DNA of 64,000 bases from Pedobacter sp014947265 (GTDB lineage: Bacteria; Bacteroidota; Bacteroidia; Sphingobacteriales; Sphingobacteriaceae): contig NZ_JADCNK010000001.1 in the NCBI RefSeq assembly GCF_014947265.1, forward strand, positions 186,001-250,000, in the 5' to 3' direction. Each line of letters opens with the position of its first letter. Position 1 is the first letter of the stretch. This document shows, one piece after another, positions 26,445 to 34,384 of the stretch. The notes below the pieces were generated by a model. That model saw only the letters and a program-made list of their open reading frames with translations, had not been told where the DNA came from and made no database searches. A program made the translations under genes and the position numbers.

Positions 26445-26489
26445 TAAAAGTAAAAACGGTATTTCAGGAATTTTTACGGTTTTCCGGAA
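26445..26489 (-). promoter_or_regulatory. Regulon promoter 1: dyad plus -7 element
   Basis: Read on the minus strand: left half TTCCGG (26489-26484, 5 of 6 matches to TTACGG), N4, right half CCGTAA (26479-26474), 21 nt, then TACTTTTA (26452-26445). Spacing is identical to three other promoters in the window. It drives the two-TM protein gene. Confidence 0.75.
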
Positions 26490-26803
26490 TCCAAAAGAAT
26501 TAAAAAAGTATTTCATGTAGAATAGGAATTATCTGGCAATTAGCTTTTTGAACCCGCCATCTTTGTTCAACAATTAGTTCAAGCGGCGATTCAATATTTA
26601 AATCTAAGCAAAAAATTAATTTATTAAAAGAGTAGAAATCGCGGTAGTTATTAGCCGGTTTGGGAAGCAGTTATTGGCTCCCGCGACAGACACTCAAACA
26701 CTTCCCAAAAATTTCAGAAGGCCTTCTGATTTACAGTTTGTAGCAACCCCCACGCATGGGGCGTGGGGAACTACGTGTACATCACTTTTTAAATTTTTGA
26801 ATC
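26490..26803. other. Gap rich in hairpins upstream of the secreted mini-protein
   Basis: Three structures lie in a row on the side of the plus-strand gene: TTTGGGAAG (26659-26667) with CTTCCCAAA (26701-26709); a perfect 14-nt palindrome CAGAAGGCCTTCTG at 26715-26728; and CCCCACGC (26748-26755) with GCGTGGGG (26761-26768). No gene was supported here. The structures end about 35 nt before the ATG, so they would be in a 5' untranslated leader if transcription starts upstream. Confidence 0.55.
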
Positions 26804-26998
26804 ATGTTTATTCCATTTTTTATTGCCATATTATTAGGCTTAGTAAGCCCATCGAATACAAGCAGCAACTGTAACCACAACAGCGGTACAACCGTAAGTA
26901 CCAACAGTAACACCCCTGGCGATCCAGGTACGGACCCAGGAGATGGTGAACCTGGTGACGATACTGGTGGTGATACAGGAAATAACCCTCCAAGATAG
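26804..26998 (+). CDS. Secreted or anchored Pro/Gly/Asp-rich mini-protein
   Basis: 64 residues. A hydrophobic N terminus (MFIPFFIAILLGLVSPS) acts as a signal or anchor. The rest is low complexity: Ser/Thr/Asn-rich with one Cys (SSNCNHNSG), then GDPGTDPGDGEPGDDTGGD and NNPPR. It has no recognisable fold. It lies 66 bp ahead of a lipoprotein histidine kinase and has its own strong terminator, so it is probably made in excess over the kinase. A role as a ligand or envelope reporter for the kinase is an inference from position only. Confidence 0.65.
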   Translation: MFIPFFIAILLGLVSPSNTSSNCNHNSGTTVSTNSNTPGDPGTDPGDGEPGDDTGGDTGNNPPR

Positions 26999-27006
26999 TA
27001 TCTATA

Positions 27007-27040
27007 ATACGGGCAAAAATTTGCCCGTATTTTTTTTTAA
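27007..27040 (+). terminator. Intrinsic terminator after the mini-protein gene
   Basis: ATACGGGCAAA (27007-27017) and TTTGCCCGTAT (27020-27030) form a perfect 11-bp stem with a 2-nt gap, followed by a run of nine or more T. It separates the mini-protein from the kinase gene. Confidence 0.9.
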
Positions 27041-27064
27041 ATTAGAGGATTAAATAAAAACAAT

Positions 27065-28729
27065 TTGAAAAACTATTTAGCGCCTCTTCTCTTACTCATA
27101 ATCCTGTCTTGTAAGAACAATAAGACCGAAAATCTGACCAGTATTAATAATCCCTATTACGAGAAAGCGTGGTATTTTTCTGAGCATGATATTCCTGATA
27201 GTAGCTTTATTTATTTTAATAGAGCCAAGGAAGAATTCCTAAATCGCAATGATAGTGTGGGAGTAGCCAAAAGTTTAATAAATATGGCTATCATAAGTGG
27301 CGACCAGAATGATTATTTTGGGAGTCAAGAGATATCATTATCCGCAATACAATATCTCAATGTAAACTATGAAAATCAAAAAGAGATATTATCCTCTAAT
27401 TATAATAATCTTGGCAAAGTAGCTCATCATTTAAAAAGATACGCCGAAGCGGATCATTTTTATATTCAATCTATCGATCTTGCAAATAAGGAAAAATCTC
27501 GAGTGATATACATAAGTAATTTGGCAATTAATTTATCCGATCAAAAAAGATATAGTGAAGCACTATCTTATTTTGAAAAAATAATAAAAAATAAAAGCCT
27601 TACAAACGATAGTAATTCATTTCCTCGCGTATTAACTAATATGTCTTTGACGAAATGGCGCCAAAACCCAAATTACAATCCAGTAGCAAACTTTTTAAAA
27701 GCTTTGCATATCCGGGAGAAAATCAATGATCAATGGGGACAAAACTCAAGTTACGCACATCTTGCAGATTATTATATCCAAAAGCAATCCGATTCTGCAT
27801 TGTTTTATGCAAATAAAATGTATCATGTGGCTAAAGAAATAAAAAGCGCAGATGATCAGCTTGAAGCTTTACAGAAACTCATAAAACTAAGTCCACCCAA
27901 AGAAACAAAACATTTTTTCAATGTTTACGAAAAACTAAACGATAGTGTCCAAATTGCCCGCAATGCTGCCAAAAACCAATTCGCACTGATCCGTTACGAC
28001 ACTGAAAAAAGCAAAGCCGATAACCTCGTGCTGCAAAAAGACAACGAAGGCAAAAGGTATCAGATCATCATACTCATTATCGGTATTCTTCTACTCATTA
28101 TTGTTGGTACCCTTTGGTATAAAAAAAGAAAACAACGATTAGAACTCGAAGCTCAAAACACCATCCGCGATAATAAGCTTAAAACCTCCCAAAAAGTACA
28201 TGATGTGGTTGCCAACGGGTTGTACAGGATCATGAGCAAACTCGATAATCAGGAAACCTTAAAAGACAATCCAATTGTTAACGAAATAGAGGAACTTTAC
28301 GAACAATCGCGTGACCTCTCTTACGAGAAACCAAAATCCAAAGATCAGAACTTTCACGAAAAAATATTTAATCTGTTAAAGTCATTCGCTTCCGAAAATA
28401 CCAGGGTAATACTGGTTGGGAATTCGGCCCCATTGTGGGAAAAAGTTTCTGAAAAGGCCAAAGATGAAATAGAGCACATCCTTCAGGAACTGATGGTAAA
28501 CATGGGCAAACACAGTCAGGCAAGCGATGTGGTGATCAAATTTGAGCAGGCAGAACAAAAAATAAACATTTATTATACCGATAACGGTATTGGCATTGCG
28601 GGTAAGCCACAACCTAAAAATGGCTTAACAAATACGGGAAACCGTATTGATGCAATTGGTGGTACAATTACCTTTGATACCAAAGTTGAAAAGGGGCTTA
28701 AAATCCAAATCTCTTTTCCGGTTTCCTAA
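27065..28729 (+). CDS. TPR-containing lipoprotein sensor histidine kinase
   Basis: 554 residues from a TTG start. Lipoprotein-type signal with Cys16 (LLLLIILSCKN), TPR-like helical repeats over about 25-300 in the periplasm, a membrane helix near 338-356 (IIILIIGILLLIIVGTLWY), the phospho-acceptor region KVHDVVANGLYRIMSKL (HisKA_3/NarX-like) and an HATPase domain (ELMVNMGKHSQASDVVIKF, DNGIGIAG, GLTNTGNRIDAIGG). TPR domains in this class sense peptides or envelope proteins. The partner regulator follows 11 bp later. They are the only two-component pair among the dyad-promoter genes. Confidence 0.9.
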   Translation: MKNYLAPLLLLIILSCKNNKTENLTSINNPYYEKAWYFSEHDIPDSSFIYFNRAKEEFLNRNDSVGVAKSLINMAIISGDQNDYFGSQEISLSAIQYLNVNYENQKEILSSNYNNLGKVAHHLKRYAEADHFYIQSIDLANKEKSRVIYISNLAINLSDQKRYSEALSYFEKIIKNKSLTNDSNSFPRVLTNMSLTKWRQNPNYNPVANFLKALHIREKINDQWGQNSSYAHLADYYIQKQSDSALFYANKMYHVAKEIKSADDQLEALQKLIKLSPPKETKHFFNVYEKLNDSVQIARNAAKNQFALIRYDTEKSKADNLVLQKDNEGKRYQIIILIIGILLLIIVGTLWYKKRKQRLELEAQNTIRDNKLKTSQKVHDVVANGLYRIMSKLDNQETLKDNPIVNEIEELYEQSRDLSYEKPKSKDQNFHEKIFNLLKSFASENTRVILVGNSAPLWEKVSEKAKDEIEHILQELMVNMGKHSQASDVVIKFEQAEQKINIYYTDNGIGIAGKPQPKNGLTNTGNRIDAIGGTITFDTKVEKGLKIQISFPVS

Positions 28730-28740
28730 TTGTATTAAAT

Positions 28741-29406
28741 ATGTTTAAAAGAATACTTATTGCCGAAGATCAAGAAACACAGAATATTTCCCTGCAAAAA
28801 ACATTGGCCGAAATAGGTGTCGAAAAACCCGAATATGTATATTATTGCGACGATGCACTTACGTGGATTAAAAATGCCGTTAGAGAAGAGCGACCTTATG
28901 ACCTGTTAATCACCGATCTCTATTTCGAAGAAGATCATAACCCGCAAAAAATCGACGGAGGTGCCGAACTCATCAAAGCCGCCAAAGAGGTGCAACCCAA
29001 TTTAAAAACCCTGGTATTTTCCGGAGAAAACAGGCCGGCAGTTATCGACATGTTATTTAAAGAAATGCATATTGATGGGTATGTGCGCAAAGCCCGTCAC
29101 GATGGGCAGTACTTACGCCTCGCCATATCGGCTATCCATAACCATAAAAAATATCTTTCGCCTGATTTAAAACAGGCCAGAAAAGAAAATAATTCTCACG
29201 ATTTTACCGACCTCGATATTGCAATCATCTCTCAGCTGGTTGATGGAATGCCACAAAAAAACATCCCATACTATCTACAAGAGAACAACATCAAACCCTC
29301 AGGCCTGAGTAGTATCGAAAAACGCCTTAACCTGATGAAAGAGGTACTTGGCTTCTCCAAAAATGAGCAGCTTATTGCCTATTGTAAAGACATCGGGATT
29401 ATTTAG
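28741..29406 (+). CDS. Response regulator, NarL/LuxR-like architecture
   Basis: 221 residues. Receiver at 1-135 with acidic pair Glu9-Asp10 (IAEDQETQ), phospho-acceptor Asp59 (LLITDLYFEED), and a conserved Ser in VFSGEN. The C-terminal 70 residues (DFTDLDIAIISQLVDGMPQK...SSIEKRLNLMKEVLG) look like a divergent LuxR-type helix-turn-helix. HisKA_3 kinases pair with such regulators, which bind dyads as dimers. It is therefore my candidate for the factor binding TTACGG-N4-CCGTAA sites nearby; this is inferred from position and class. Confidence 0.85.
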   Translation: MFKRILIAEDQETQNISLQKTLAEIGVEKPEYVYYCDDALTWIKNAVREERPYDLLITDLYFEEDHNPQKIDGGAELIKAAKEVQPNLKTLVFSGENRPAVIDMLFKEMHIDGYVRKARHDGQYLRLAISAIHNHKKYLSPDLKQARKENNSHDFTDLDIAIISQLVDGMPQKNIPYYLQENNIKPSGLSSIEKRLNLMKEVLGFSKNEQLIAYCKDIGII

Positions 29407-29485
29407 GATTGCGTCAGGCGATTAGCGCAGAGCGTTTAGCAGTCTACTAGCCCCAAGTCGATTAATCCCGGTTAACCCAACCAGA

Positions 29486-29530
29486 ATATGGTTTCCCGTA
29501 AGGAAAACAATCACAGCCGCTCTACATTTG
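29486..29530 (+). promoter_or_regulatory. Regulon promoter 2: dyad plus -7 element
   Basis: Left half ATATGG (29486-29491, 4 of 6), N4, right half CCGTAA (29496-29501), 21 nt, TACATTTG (29523-29530), then ATCA. It drives the HsdR-N-like gene and shows that the ATG at 29488, inside the operator, cannot be the true start. Confidence 0.75.
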
Positions 29531-29556
29531 ATCAAAAAACTCAAAAGCCAAATCAA

Positions 29557-30621
29557 ATGGACCTTAAGCTTAAATTAGAACAACTTCATCAACGGGTGGT
29601 CGGATTAAAAGATCAGATCAATACCGAAGAGGCTACGAAAAATGCATTTGTAATGCCCTTTATTCAAATCCTTGGTTACGATATTTTTAACCCTACAGAA
29701 GTGATCCCCGAACACATTTGCGATATCGGCACTAAAAAAGGAGAAAAGGTAGATTACGTGATCCGAAAAAACAATGAGCCCATCCTCATTTTCGAATGCA
29801 AACACTGGAAAGAAAGTGCCGATGCACACAACTCTCAGTTGCACCGCTATTACCATGTTTCGAAAGCACGTTTCGGCGTATTAACCAACGGTACAGTATA
29901 CAATTTTTACGCCGATTTAGAAAAACCGAATATTATGGATGAGAAGCCTTTTCTGACCATCGATATTGAAGACCTGAAAGATAATGCGCTTAAAATCCTC
30001 GAAAGTTTTACCAAAAACGAATACAATTTAGAAACCATTCTCGATTCGGCCGAAGGTTTAAAATACATCAAGGCCATCAGAAAAGAATTTGAAAAAGAAA
30101 TAGACACCCCATCTGATGAAATGGTAAAATTACTGGTGAACCGGTTTTTTGATAAACCTTTAACGGCAAACCGGATGATCGCCTTTAAAGAGTATACCAA
30201 AAAGGCCCTGGCTATTTCCATCAACGAATCGATCAGCGACCGCTTAAAATCGGCATTAAATATCAATGAGAAAATCGAGAAAAAGGAAGAGGACAAAGCA
30301 ATTCCTGTTATAGAAGATCCTGATGCTTCTAAAATCGTAACCACTGAAGAAGAGTTGGAAGCCTTCCAGATTGTAAAGGCCATTTTACGCGAGAAGATCC
30401 CTTCGGCACGGATTGCAGCCCGCGATACCCAATCTTACTTTGGCGTATTACTGGACGACAATAACCGGAAACCCATCTGCAGGTTCCACTTTAATACCGC
30501 CAATAAATACCTCGAAACTTTTCAGAACGGCAAAGATGCCGGTGAGAAAAAACAGTTGTTCAACCTTGATGAACTTTACGATTACAGGGCTCAATTGCAT
30601 CAAACTTTGGAAAATTATTAA
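29557..30621 (+). CDS. HsdR N-terminal-like (restriction-endonuclease fold) protein
   Basis: The start at ATG 29557 (MDLKLKLEQLHQRVVGL) follows the promoter above by about 26 bp. Residues about 20-130 carry a PD-(D/E)XK-type core: KNAFVMPFIQILGYDIFNPTEV, GEKVDYVIRKNNEPILIFECKHW, with Asp and E-x-K in order. This is the type I restriction N-terminal-like domain. The C-terminal half has no helicase motor but a further conserved region (RIAARDTQSYFGVLLDDNNRKPICRFHFN). At 354 residues it is a stand-alone nuclease-fold protein, with no methylase or specificity gene nearby. A defence or DNA-repair role is likely. Confidence 0.82.
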   Translation: MDLKLKLEQLHQRVVGLKDQINTEEATKNAFVMPFIQILGYDIFNPTEVIPEHICDIGTKKGEKVDYVIRKNNEPILIFECKHWKESADAHNSQLHRYYHVSKARFGVLTNGTVYNFYADLEKPNIMDEKPFLTIDIEDLKDNALKILESFTKNEYNLETILDSAEGLKYIKAIRKEFEKEIDTPSDEMVKLLVNRFFDKPLTANRMIAFKEYTKKALAISINESISDRLKSALNINEKIEKKEEDKAIPVIEDPDASKIVTTEEELEAFQIVKAILREKIPSARIAARDTQSYFGVLLDDNNRKPICRFHFNTANKYLETFQNGKDAGEKKQLFNLDELYDYRAQLHQTLENY

Positions 30622-30644
30622 TTACCCGCTCAATACTCAAAAAA

Positions 30645-30825
30645 TGCAGGGATTGCTCCACCGTTTGTGTTGGTAGCAGGCAGGGCAATCTCTCATTTTT
30701 AAACGCATAAAATCCTTCTCTATTTTTCATCCTGAGCGGAGTCGAAGGATCTTTTATAACGATTAACAAGCAGCACATTCTTATTTTCAACCATATAAGA
30801 AATATAAGATCATTTAAGCTTGCAA
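30645..30825. repeat. Cluster of dispersed intergenic repeats
   Basis: Three pieces: GGGATTGCTCC and GGCAATCTC arms at about 30651-30694; TCCTGAGCGGAGTCGAAGGA at about 30730-30750, a short repeat of a type common in this phylum; and ACCATATAAGAAATATAAGA (30790-30809) and following, related to the element at 3837. Together they fill the gap between the HsdR-N-like gene and the IS110 element. No gene was seen. Confidence 0.55.
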
Positions 30826-30919
30826 AACCCTCACCGCTCATCGTCCTTTAGATTTGTAATGATATATTATTTAGGAAAACTTAATATTTGTTCTACTTAA
30901 ATTAATTAGCAGATTACCT

Positions 30920-31094
30920 AAAATGGTAGCGGCACATTAAAATTCGTCAAGGTTTTTATGCCTATGAAATGATTCAATCCGCTACCATTTTTTCCCTTAG
31001 TGACCAGATAACAATTAGGGCAATACTCATTATTAAGGACTAGGATCGATGGGGTAAAACTTAGGTAACCACTACAAACATAAAAAATAACAGG
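30920..31094 (+). ncRNA. Candidate IS110 leader (bridge) RNA region
   Basis: The roughly 175 bp ahead of the transposase contains AAAATGGTAGCGG (30920-30932) and its exact complement CCGCTACCATTTT (30979-30991) around a 46-nt loop, followed by AT-rich sequence. In IS110 elements the left non-coding end is known to encode a bridge RNA with donor and target loops. The location and hairpin fit, but I cannot fold it or find the loops with certainty. Confidence 0.45.
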
Positions 31095-32117
31095 ATGATT
31101 GCCACTACAAAATTTTTTATCGGTATTGATATTTCCAAACCGCACTTCGATGTTGCATTGATGGCCGTTGTGAACCATGTAAAACAGGAAATAGCCACCG
31201 CACGGTTTGACAACACCGCGCCAGGGATAAAGCTATTTGAGAAGTGGTTGAAATCTCAGAAAACCACATTCAATGGGAACTCCCTGGTTGTCATGGAAAA
31301 TACAGGGATTTATCACCGTTTAATATGGACTTTCTGCAGCAACAGAAATCTGCCCATCCATATTGGCAATGCAGCCCATATCAAATGGAGCTTTGGGATA
31401 GCAAGGGGCAAAAATGATAAAATAGACAGTATCCGTTTATGCAACTATGCATTTAAGGAAGCGGATGACCTAAAGGCTACAGCTGCCCTGGATCCCGAGC
31501 TGATGCTCTTGAAAGATCTGATATCAGCGAGGACAAAGCTGCTCAAACAAAGGTCCGGCATTAGCGTTTCGGTAAAAGAACTTGGCAATGTCAATGGTAA
31601 AGAACATCAGAAACTGATTGAAAAAGCACTTAAAAATGCAATTGAGGGTATAGCAAAGTCAATCAGGAACCTCGAAGATCAGATCAAAAAAATTATCACA
31701 GGAAACCAGGGTTTCAAGCAGAACTACAAATTATTGCTCAGTATCCCTGGGATAGGACATGTTACCGCAGTATACCTGATTGGCTGCACTGGGAATTTTG
31801 CAGGGCGGCCCAGTGGAAAAGAACTGGCCTGTTATGCGGGGGTTGTACCATTTGAACACAGCAGTGGTATAAGTATCAAAGGTAAAACCAGAGTACACCG
31901 GATGGCCAATAAAGAGCTTAAAAGATTGCTGCATATGTGTGCATTATCTCTAATTCAACATAATGAAGAATTCAAAACATATTACAATAGAAAAAAGGAT
32001 GAAGGGAAGCACAGCATGAGCATAATTAATGCCGTTAGAAACAAAATAGCATTGAGAGTTGCAGCAGTTATAAAAAATCAGGCTAGTTATAAAAATAACT
32101 ATAATATAGCTGCTTAA
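31095..32117 (+). CDS. IS110-family transposase
   Basis: 340 residues. N-terminal RuvC-like DEDD domain: FIGIDISKPHFDVAL (Asp), VVMENTGIYHR (Glu), ARGKNDKIDSIRLCNYA (two Asp). The C-terminal Transposase_20 domain has SIPGIGHVTAVYLI, CYAGVVPFEHSSG with the conserved catalytic Ser, and HRMANKELKRLLH. The reading frame is intact, so the element may be active. Confidence 0.95.
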   Translation: MIATTKFFIGIDISKPHFDVALMAVVNHVKQEIATARFDNTAPGIKLFEKWLKSQKTTFNGNSLVVMENTGIYHRLIWTFCSNRNLPIHIGNAAHIKWSFGIARGKNDKIDSIRLCNYAFKEADDLKATAALDPELMLLKDLISARTKLLKQRSGISVSVKELGNVNGKEHQKLIEKALKNAIEGIAKSIRNLEDQIKKIITGNQGFKQNYKLLLSIPGIGHVTAVYLIGCTGNFAGRPSGKELACYAGVVPFEHSSGISIKGKTRVHRMANKELKRLLHMCALSLIQHNEEFKTYYNRKKDEGKHSMSIINAVRNKIALRVAAVIKNQASYKNNYNIAA

Positions 32118-32430
32118 AATTTGTTTTTATCATAACAATCATTTCGACCGCAGTGGAGAAATCTATATCACCTAATTTAATCCCCTCTGTGTTCTCCGTG
32201 TTTATCTCTGTGAATCTCTGTGGTTGAAAAAGCGTTTATCATCCTGAGGGGTAATTTATTTTATAAAAATCGATATAAATTACAGTAATCAATCTACTTA
32301 TAAAAATTCTCTCAAGTTACCGTCATTTAGAGCGGAGTGCAACGCAGTCGAGAACCACGAAGTGCTCAGCGAAGCTAAATCTGCCTTGATAGATCTCTCC
32401 ATTTCGCTGCACTACAGTCGAGATGACGAC
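32118..32430. repeat. Repeat cluster with REP-like element copy 2
   Basis: ATTTCGACCGCAGTGGAGAA lies at about 32141-32160 and a CTCTGTG-rich tandem-like stretch at about 32185-32225. Then the element at 32319-32430 matches 2178-2326 in word order (GAGCGGAGTGCAACGCAGTC on one side, ATTTCGCTGCACTACAGTCG then AGATGACG on the other). No gene is visible in this gap; promoter 3 follows it. Confidence 0.65.
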
Positions 32431-32492
32431 TCGTTTTATTAATTCTGCCGCCGGTATTTATTTTTTTAATCGCATTAAATAGTAGTTCTCAT

Positions 32493-32537
32493 TTACGGGT
32501 TCCCGTAAGGAAAGCCCTCTTGATCAGGGTACTTTTG
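32493..32537 (+). promoter_or_regulatory. Regulon promoter 3: perfect dyad plus -7 element
   Basis: TTACGG (32493-32498), N4, CCGTAA (32503-32508), the arms being exact complements and extending to TTACGGG/CCCGTAA; then 21 nt and TACTTTTG (32530-32537). It lies 22 bp before the ATG of the envelope operon. Confidence 0.8.
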
Positions 32538-32559
32538 AATCATTAAACCACAATAAAAA

Positions 32560-33012
32560 ATGATCACGAAGGATCCGGTTAAACCATCAGTTGCAAAAAA
32601 AGGTCAGCACAATAGCAGTGTAATGCTGCCAAGGCTTGTAGGTGCCATTTGTGCCATAGCCTGTTTTGTTGCCATATTAAGATTGCCGATAGGGTATTAC
32701 ACCTTTCTCCGTAACATTATTTCATTAGGGGCATTGATATTCATTTACAGCTGGATCAAACAAAAGAACTACAACCTGGTAATTGTTTTTGCACTTATAC
32801 TCATTCTTTTTAATCCTCTGTTTCCCATTTACCTGCATCGGAAAAGCATCTGGATCCCACTTGATATCATCACCGGACTATTGTTTTTAATCATTGCTTT
32901 TTATAAGAAAAGTGAACCTGTAAAACAAGACGAAAAAGAGACTGAAATTTTACCCGTTCAAAAAACATACTCCAGAGACCGGATTGTTTCGTCAAAAAAA
33001 GAAATACAATAA
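32560..33012 (+). CDS. Small multi-span membrane protein, first gene of envelope operon
   Basis: 150 residues with four likely membrane helices (about 25-45, 50-66, 71-88, 98-115). The central block has N-P-L-F-P-I-Y-L-H-R-K and W-I-P-L-D, a pattern I associate with small uncharacterised membrane proteins of the DUF6804 type, but I am not sure. N and C termini are charged and cytoplasmic by the positive-inside rule. It is the promoter-proximal gene, 32 bp before the coiled-coil gene. Function unknown. Confidence 0.75.
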   Translation: MITKDPVKPSVAKKGQHNSSVMLPRLVGAICAIACFVAILRLPIGYYTFLRNIISLGALIFIYSWIKQKNYNLVIVFALILILFNPLFPIYLHRKSIWIPLDIITGLLFLIIAFYKKSEPVKQDEKETEILPVQKTYSRDRIVSSKKEIQ

Positions 33013-33044
33013 TCACATTATAAATCAAACTAAAACTTAATGTT

Positions 33045-34373
33045 ATGATTGCCCAAATAGAAGAATTTTTTAACCCAAAAACAGCCGATGCGCCTCAGGA
33101 CGAAAATGTAGAGATTAAGGAGCCGGCTACCGAACAAGAGGAGGAAGTAAGAAAAAGAACTTACCACGAAGCCGGCTTTAGGGATGGATCGAGAAATAGT
33201 GGTAGTCCACTGGCGCTTTCGATCTGTTTGAACGCCATTTACGCCAGGTTTCAAAATGAAGAAAAAGAACTGGTAGAAAAGCAGCAGCTAGCGAAAGAAC
33301 CTTATATCAATGAGCAGAAAACTAAAGAAACCGAAATAAAAACACTGGTAATCAGCAAAGAAAGTAAAGAACAGCAGATTAACAAGGTAGAAACCGATAT
33401 CAGGGCGGTAAAAGATAATATCGAAGAGCTAAAATTCGAAATCAACGACCTGCCCCGGAATCCCGAAAAATACCACATCAGTGCTTCAAAAGGTGCTTCA
33501 GGCAAGTTTTGGATCGGTTTAATCATCCTCATGCCTTTAAGCCTGTATTTATTTACTTTTTATATTTCTACCTCTTATTCTGCCTTTTTTAAACCCTTTG
33601 ATGCCAATAGCACCATCATCATGAATGTGCTCGATTCGAAAGCTTTTGAAAAGGCCTGGCATGATGGATCGTTGGAAGGTGCTTTTGTAACCTTTATCCC
33701 TTTTGTGTTTTTAGGACTGGGTTATTTAATCCACATGTTCAGAGAGGTTAAAAGCATATGGAACTATTTCAAGATCGGACTACTTTTTACTATCACCTTT
33801 ATTTTTGATGCCATTTTGGCTTACCAAATTGAAGAAAAGATTTATGATCTAAATAAAACTATGGATGACCCCAATTTTAATATTCCCATTGCTGCAGAAA
33901 AAATCCAGTTCTGGGGAATCATCTTTGCCGGTTTTGTGGTGTACCTCATCTGGGGAGTAGTGTTCGACTTTATCATGAAAGAACACCGCGAGAAAGACAA
34001 AATCAAACACGAACAGCTGCGGAGAAAAAAAGACATTCAGATCCATCAGGATAGGATAAGCGATATTGAAATTCAAAAAGCAAAATTGCTCGAGGAACTT
34101 AATAAATTCAAAACAGACTCAGTTGCAGCTCAAGAACGGGTTAAAGCACTTCAGCATATTATTGATGCCGTAATTATTCCCACCAAAGAGTACGTGTTAT
34201 ATGCTTCAGAATATATGCAGGGCTGGATTACATTCGTTAACGAAAAACTGCGCATTTCACAACATGAAAAAGTTGTTCTTCAAAATGAATGCATGGAGAG
34301 TTATCAGGAAAATCTTAAAAATGTAGGAGCCAGTGAAGATTCGCAAAATTCTGTTTATGTCACTACTTTATAA
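33045..34373 (+). CDS. Membrane protein with coiled coils at both ends
   Basis: 442 residues. Residues about 65-150 form a Glu/Lys-rich coiled coil (ISKESKEQQINKVETDIRAV), followed by three to four membrane helices at about 158-180, 214-232, 242-262 and 287-308. A second coiled coil spans about 315-380. The N-terminal region has a short R-x-Y-H-E-A-G-F-R-D-G segment. No family recognised. The shape suggests an inner-membrane scaffold with long cytoplasmic coils, possibly meeting filament-forming proteins of the Ter-type operon with the same promoter type (inference). Confidence 0.8.
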   Translation: MIAQIEEFFNPKTADAPQDENVEIKEPATEQEEEVRKRTYHEAGFRDGSRNSGSPLALSICLNAIYARFQNEEKELVEKQQLAKEPYINEQKTKETEIKTLVISKESKEQQINKVETDIRAVKDNIEELKFEINDLPRNPEKYHISASKGASGKFWIGLIILMPLSLYLFTFYISTSYSAFFKPFDANSTIIMNVLDSKAFEKAWHDGSLEGAFVTFIPFVFLGLGYLIHMFREVKSIWNYFKIGLLFTITFIFDAILAYQIEEKIYDLNKTMDDPNFNIPIAAEKIQFWGIIFAGFVVYLIWGVVFDFIMKEHREKDKIKHEQLRRKKDIQIHQDRISDIEIQKAKLLEELNKFKTDSVAAQERVKALQHIIDAVIIPTKEYVLYASEYMQGWITFVNEKLRISQHEKVVLQNECMESYQENLKNVGASEDSQNSVYVTTL

Positions 34374-34384
34374 GCCCTAACATC

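Larger units (their letters stand above)
30920..32117 (+). mobile_element. IS110-family insertion element
   Basis: Defined by its DEDD transposase (31095-32117) and a structured leader that starts with a 13-bp inverted repeat at 30920-30932 and 30979-30991. The true ends are not certain because IS110 members often lack terminal inverted repeats and target duplications; the left end may lie up to about 100 bp further left. It separates the kinase/HsdR-N segment from the envelope operon. Confidence 0.8.

Noticed and set aside
26428..26445. Earlier ATG start for the two-TM protein
   Set aside because: It overlaps the -7 element, so it would be at or before the transcript start.
29488..29556. 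Earlier ATG start for the HsdR-N-like protein
   Set aside because: It lies inside the promoter dyad and upstream of the expected transcript start; the added residues are low quality.
32185..32225. CTCTGTG-rich stretch considered as a CRISPR array
   Set aside because: Units are short, imperfect and without regular spacers; no cas gene is in the window.
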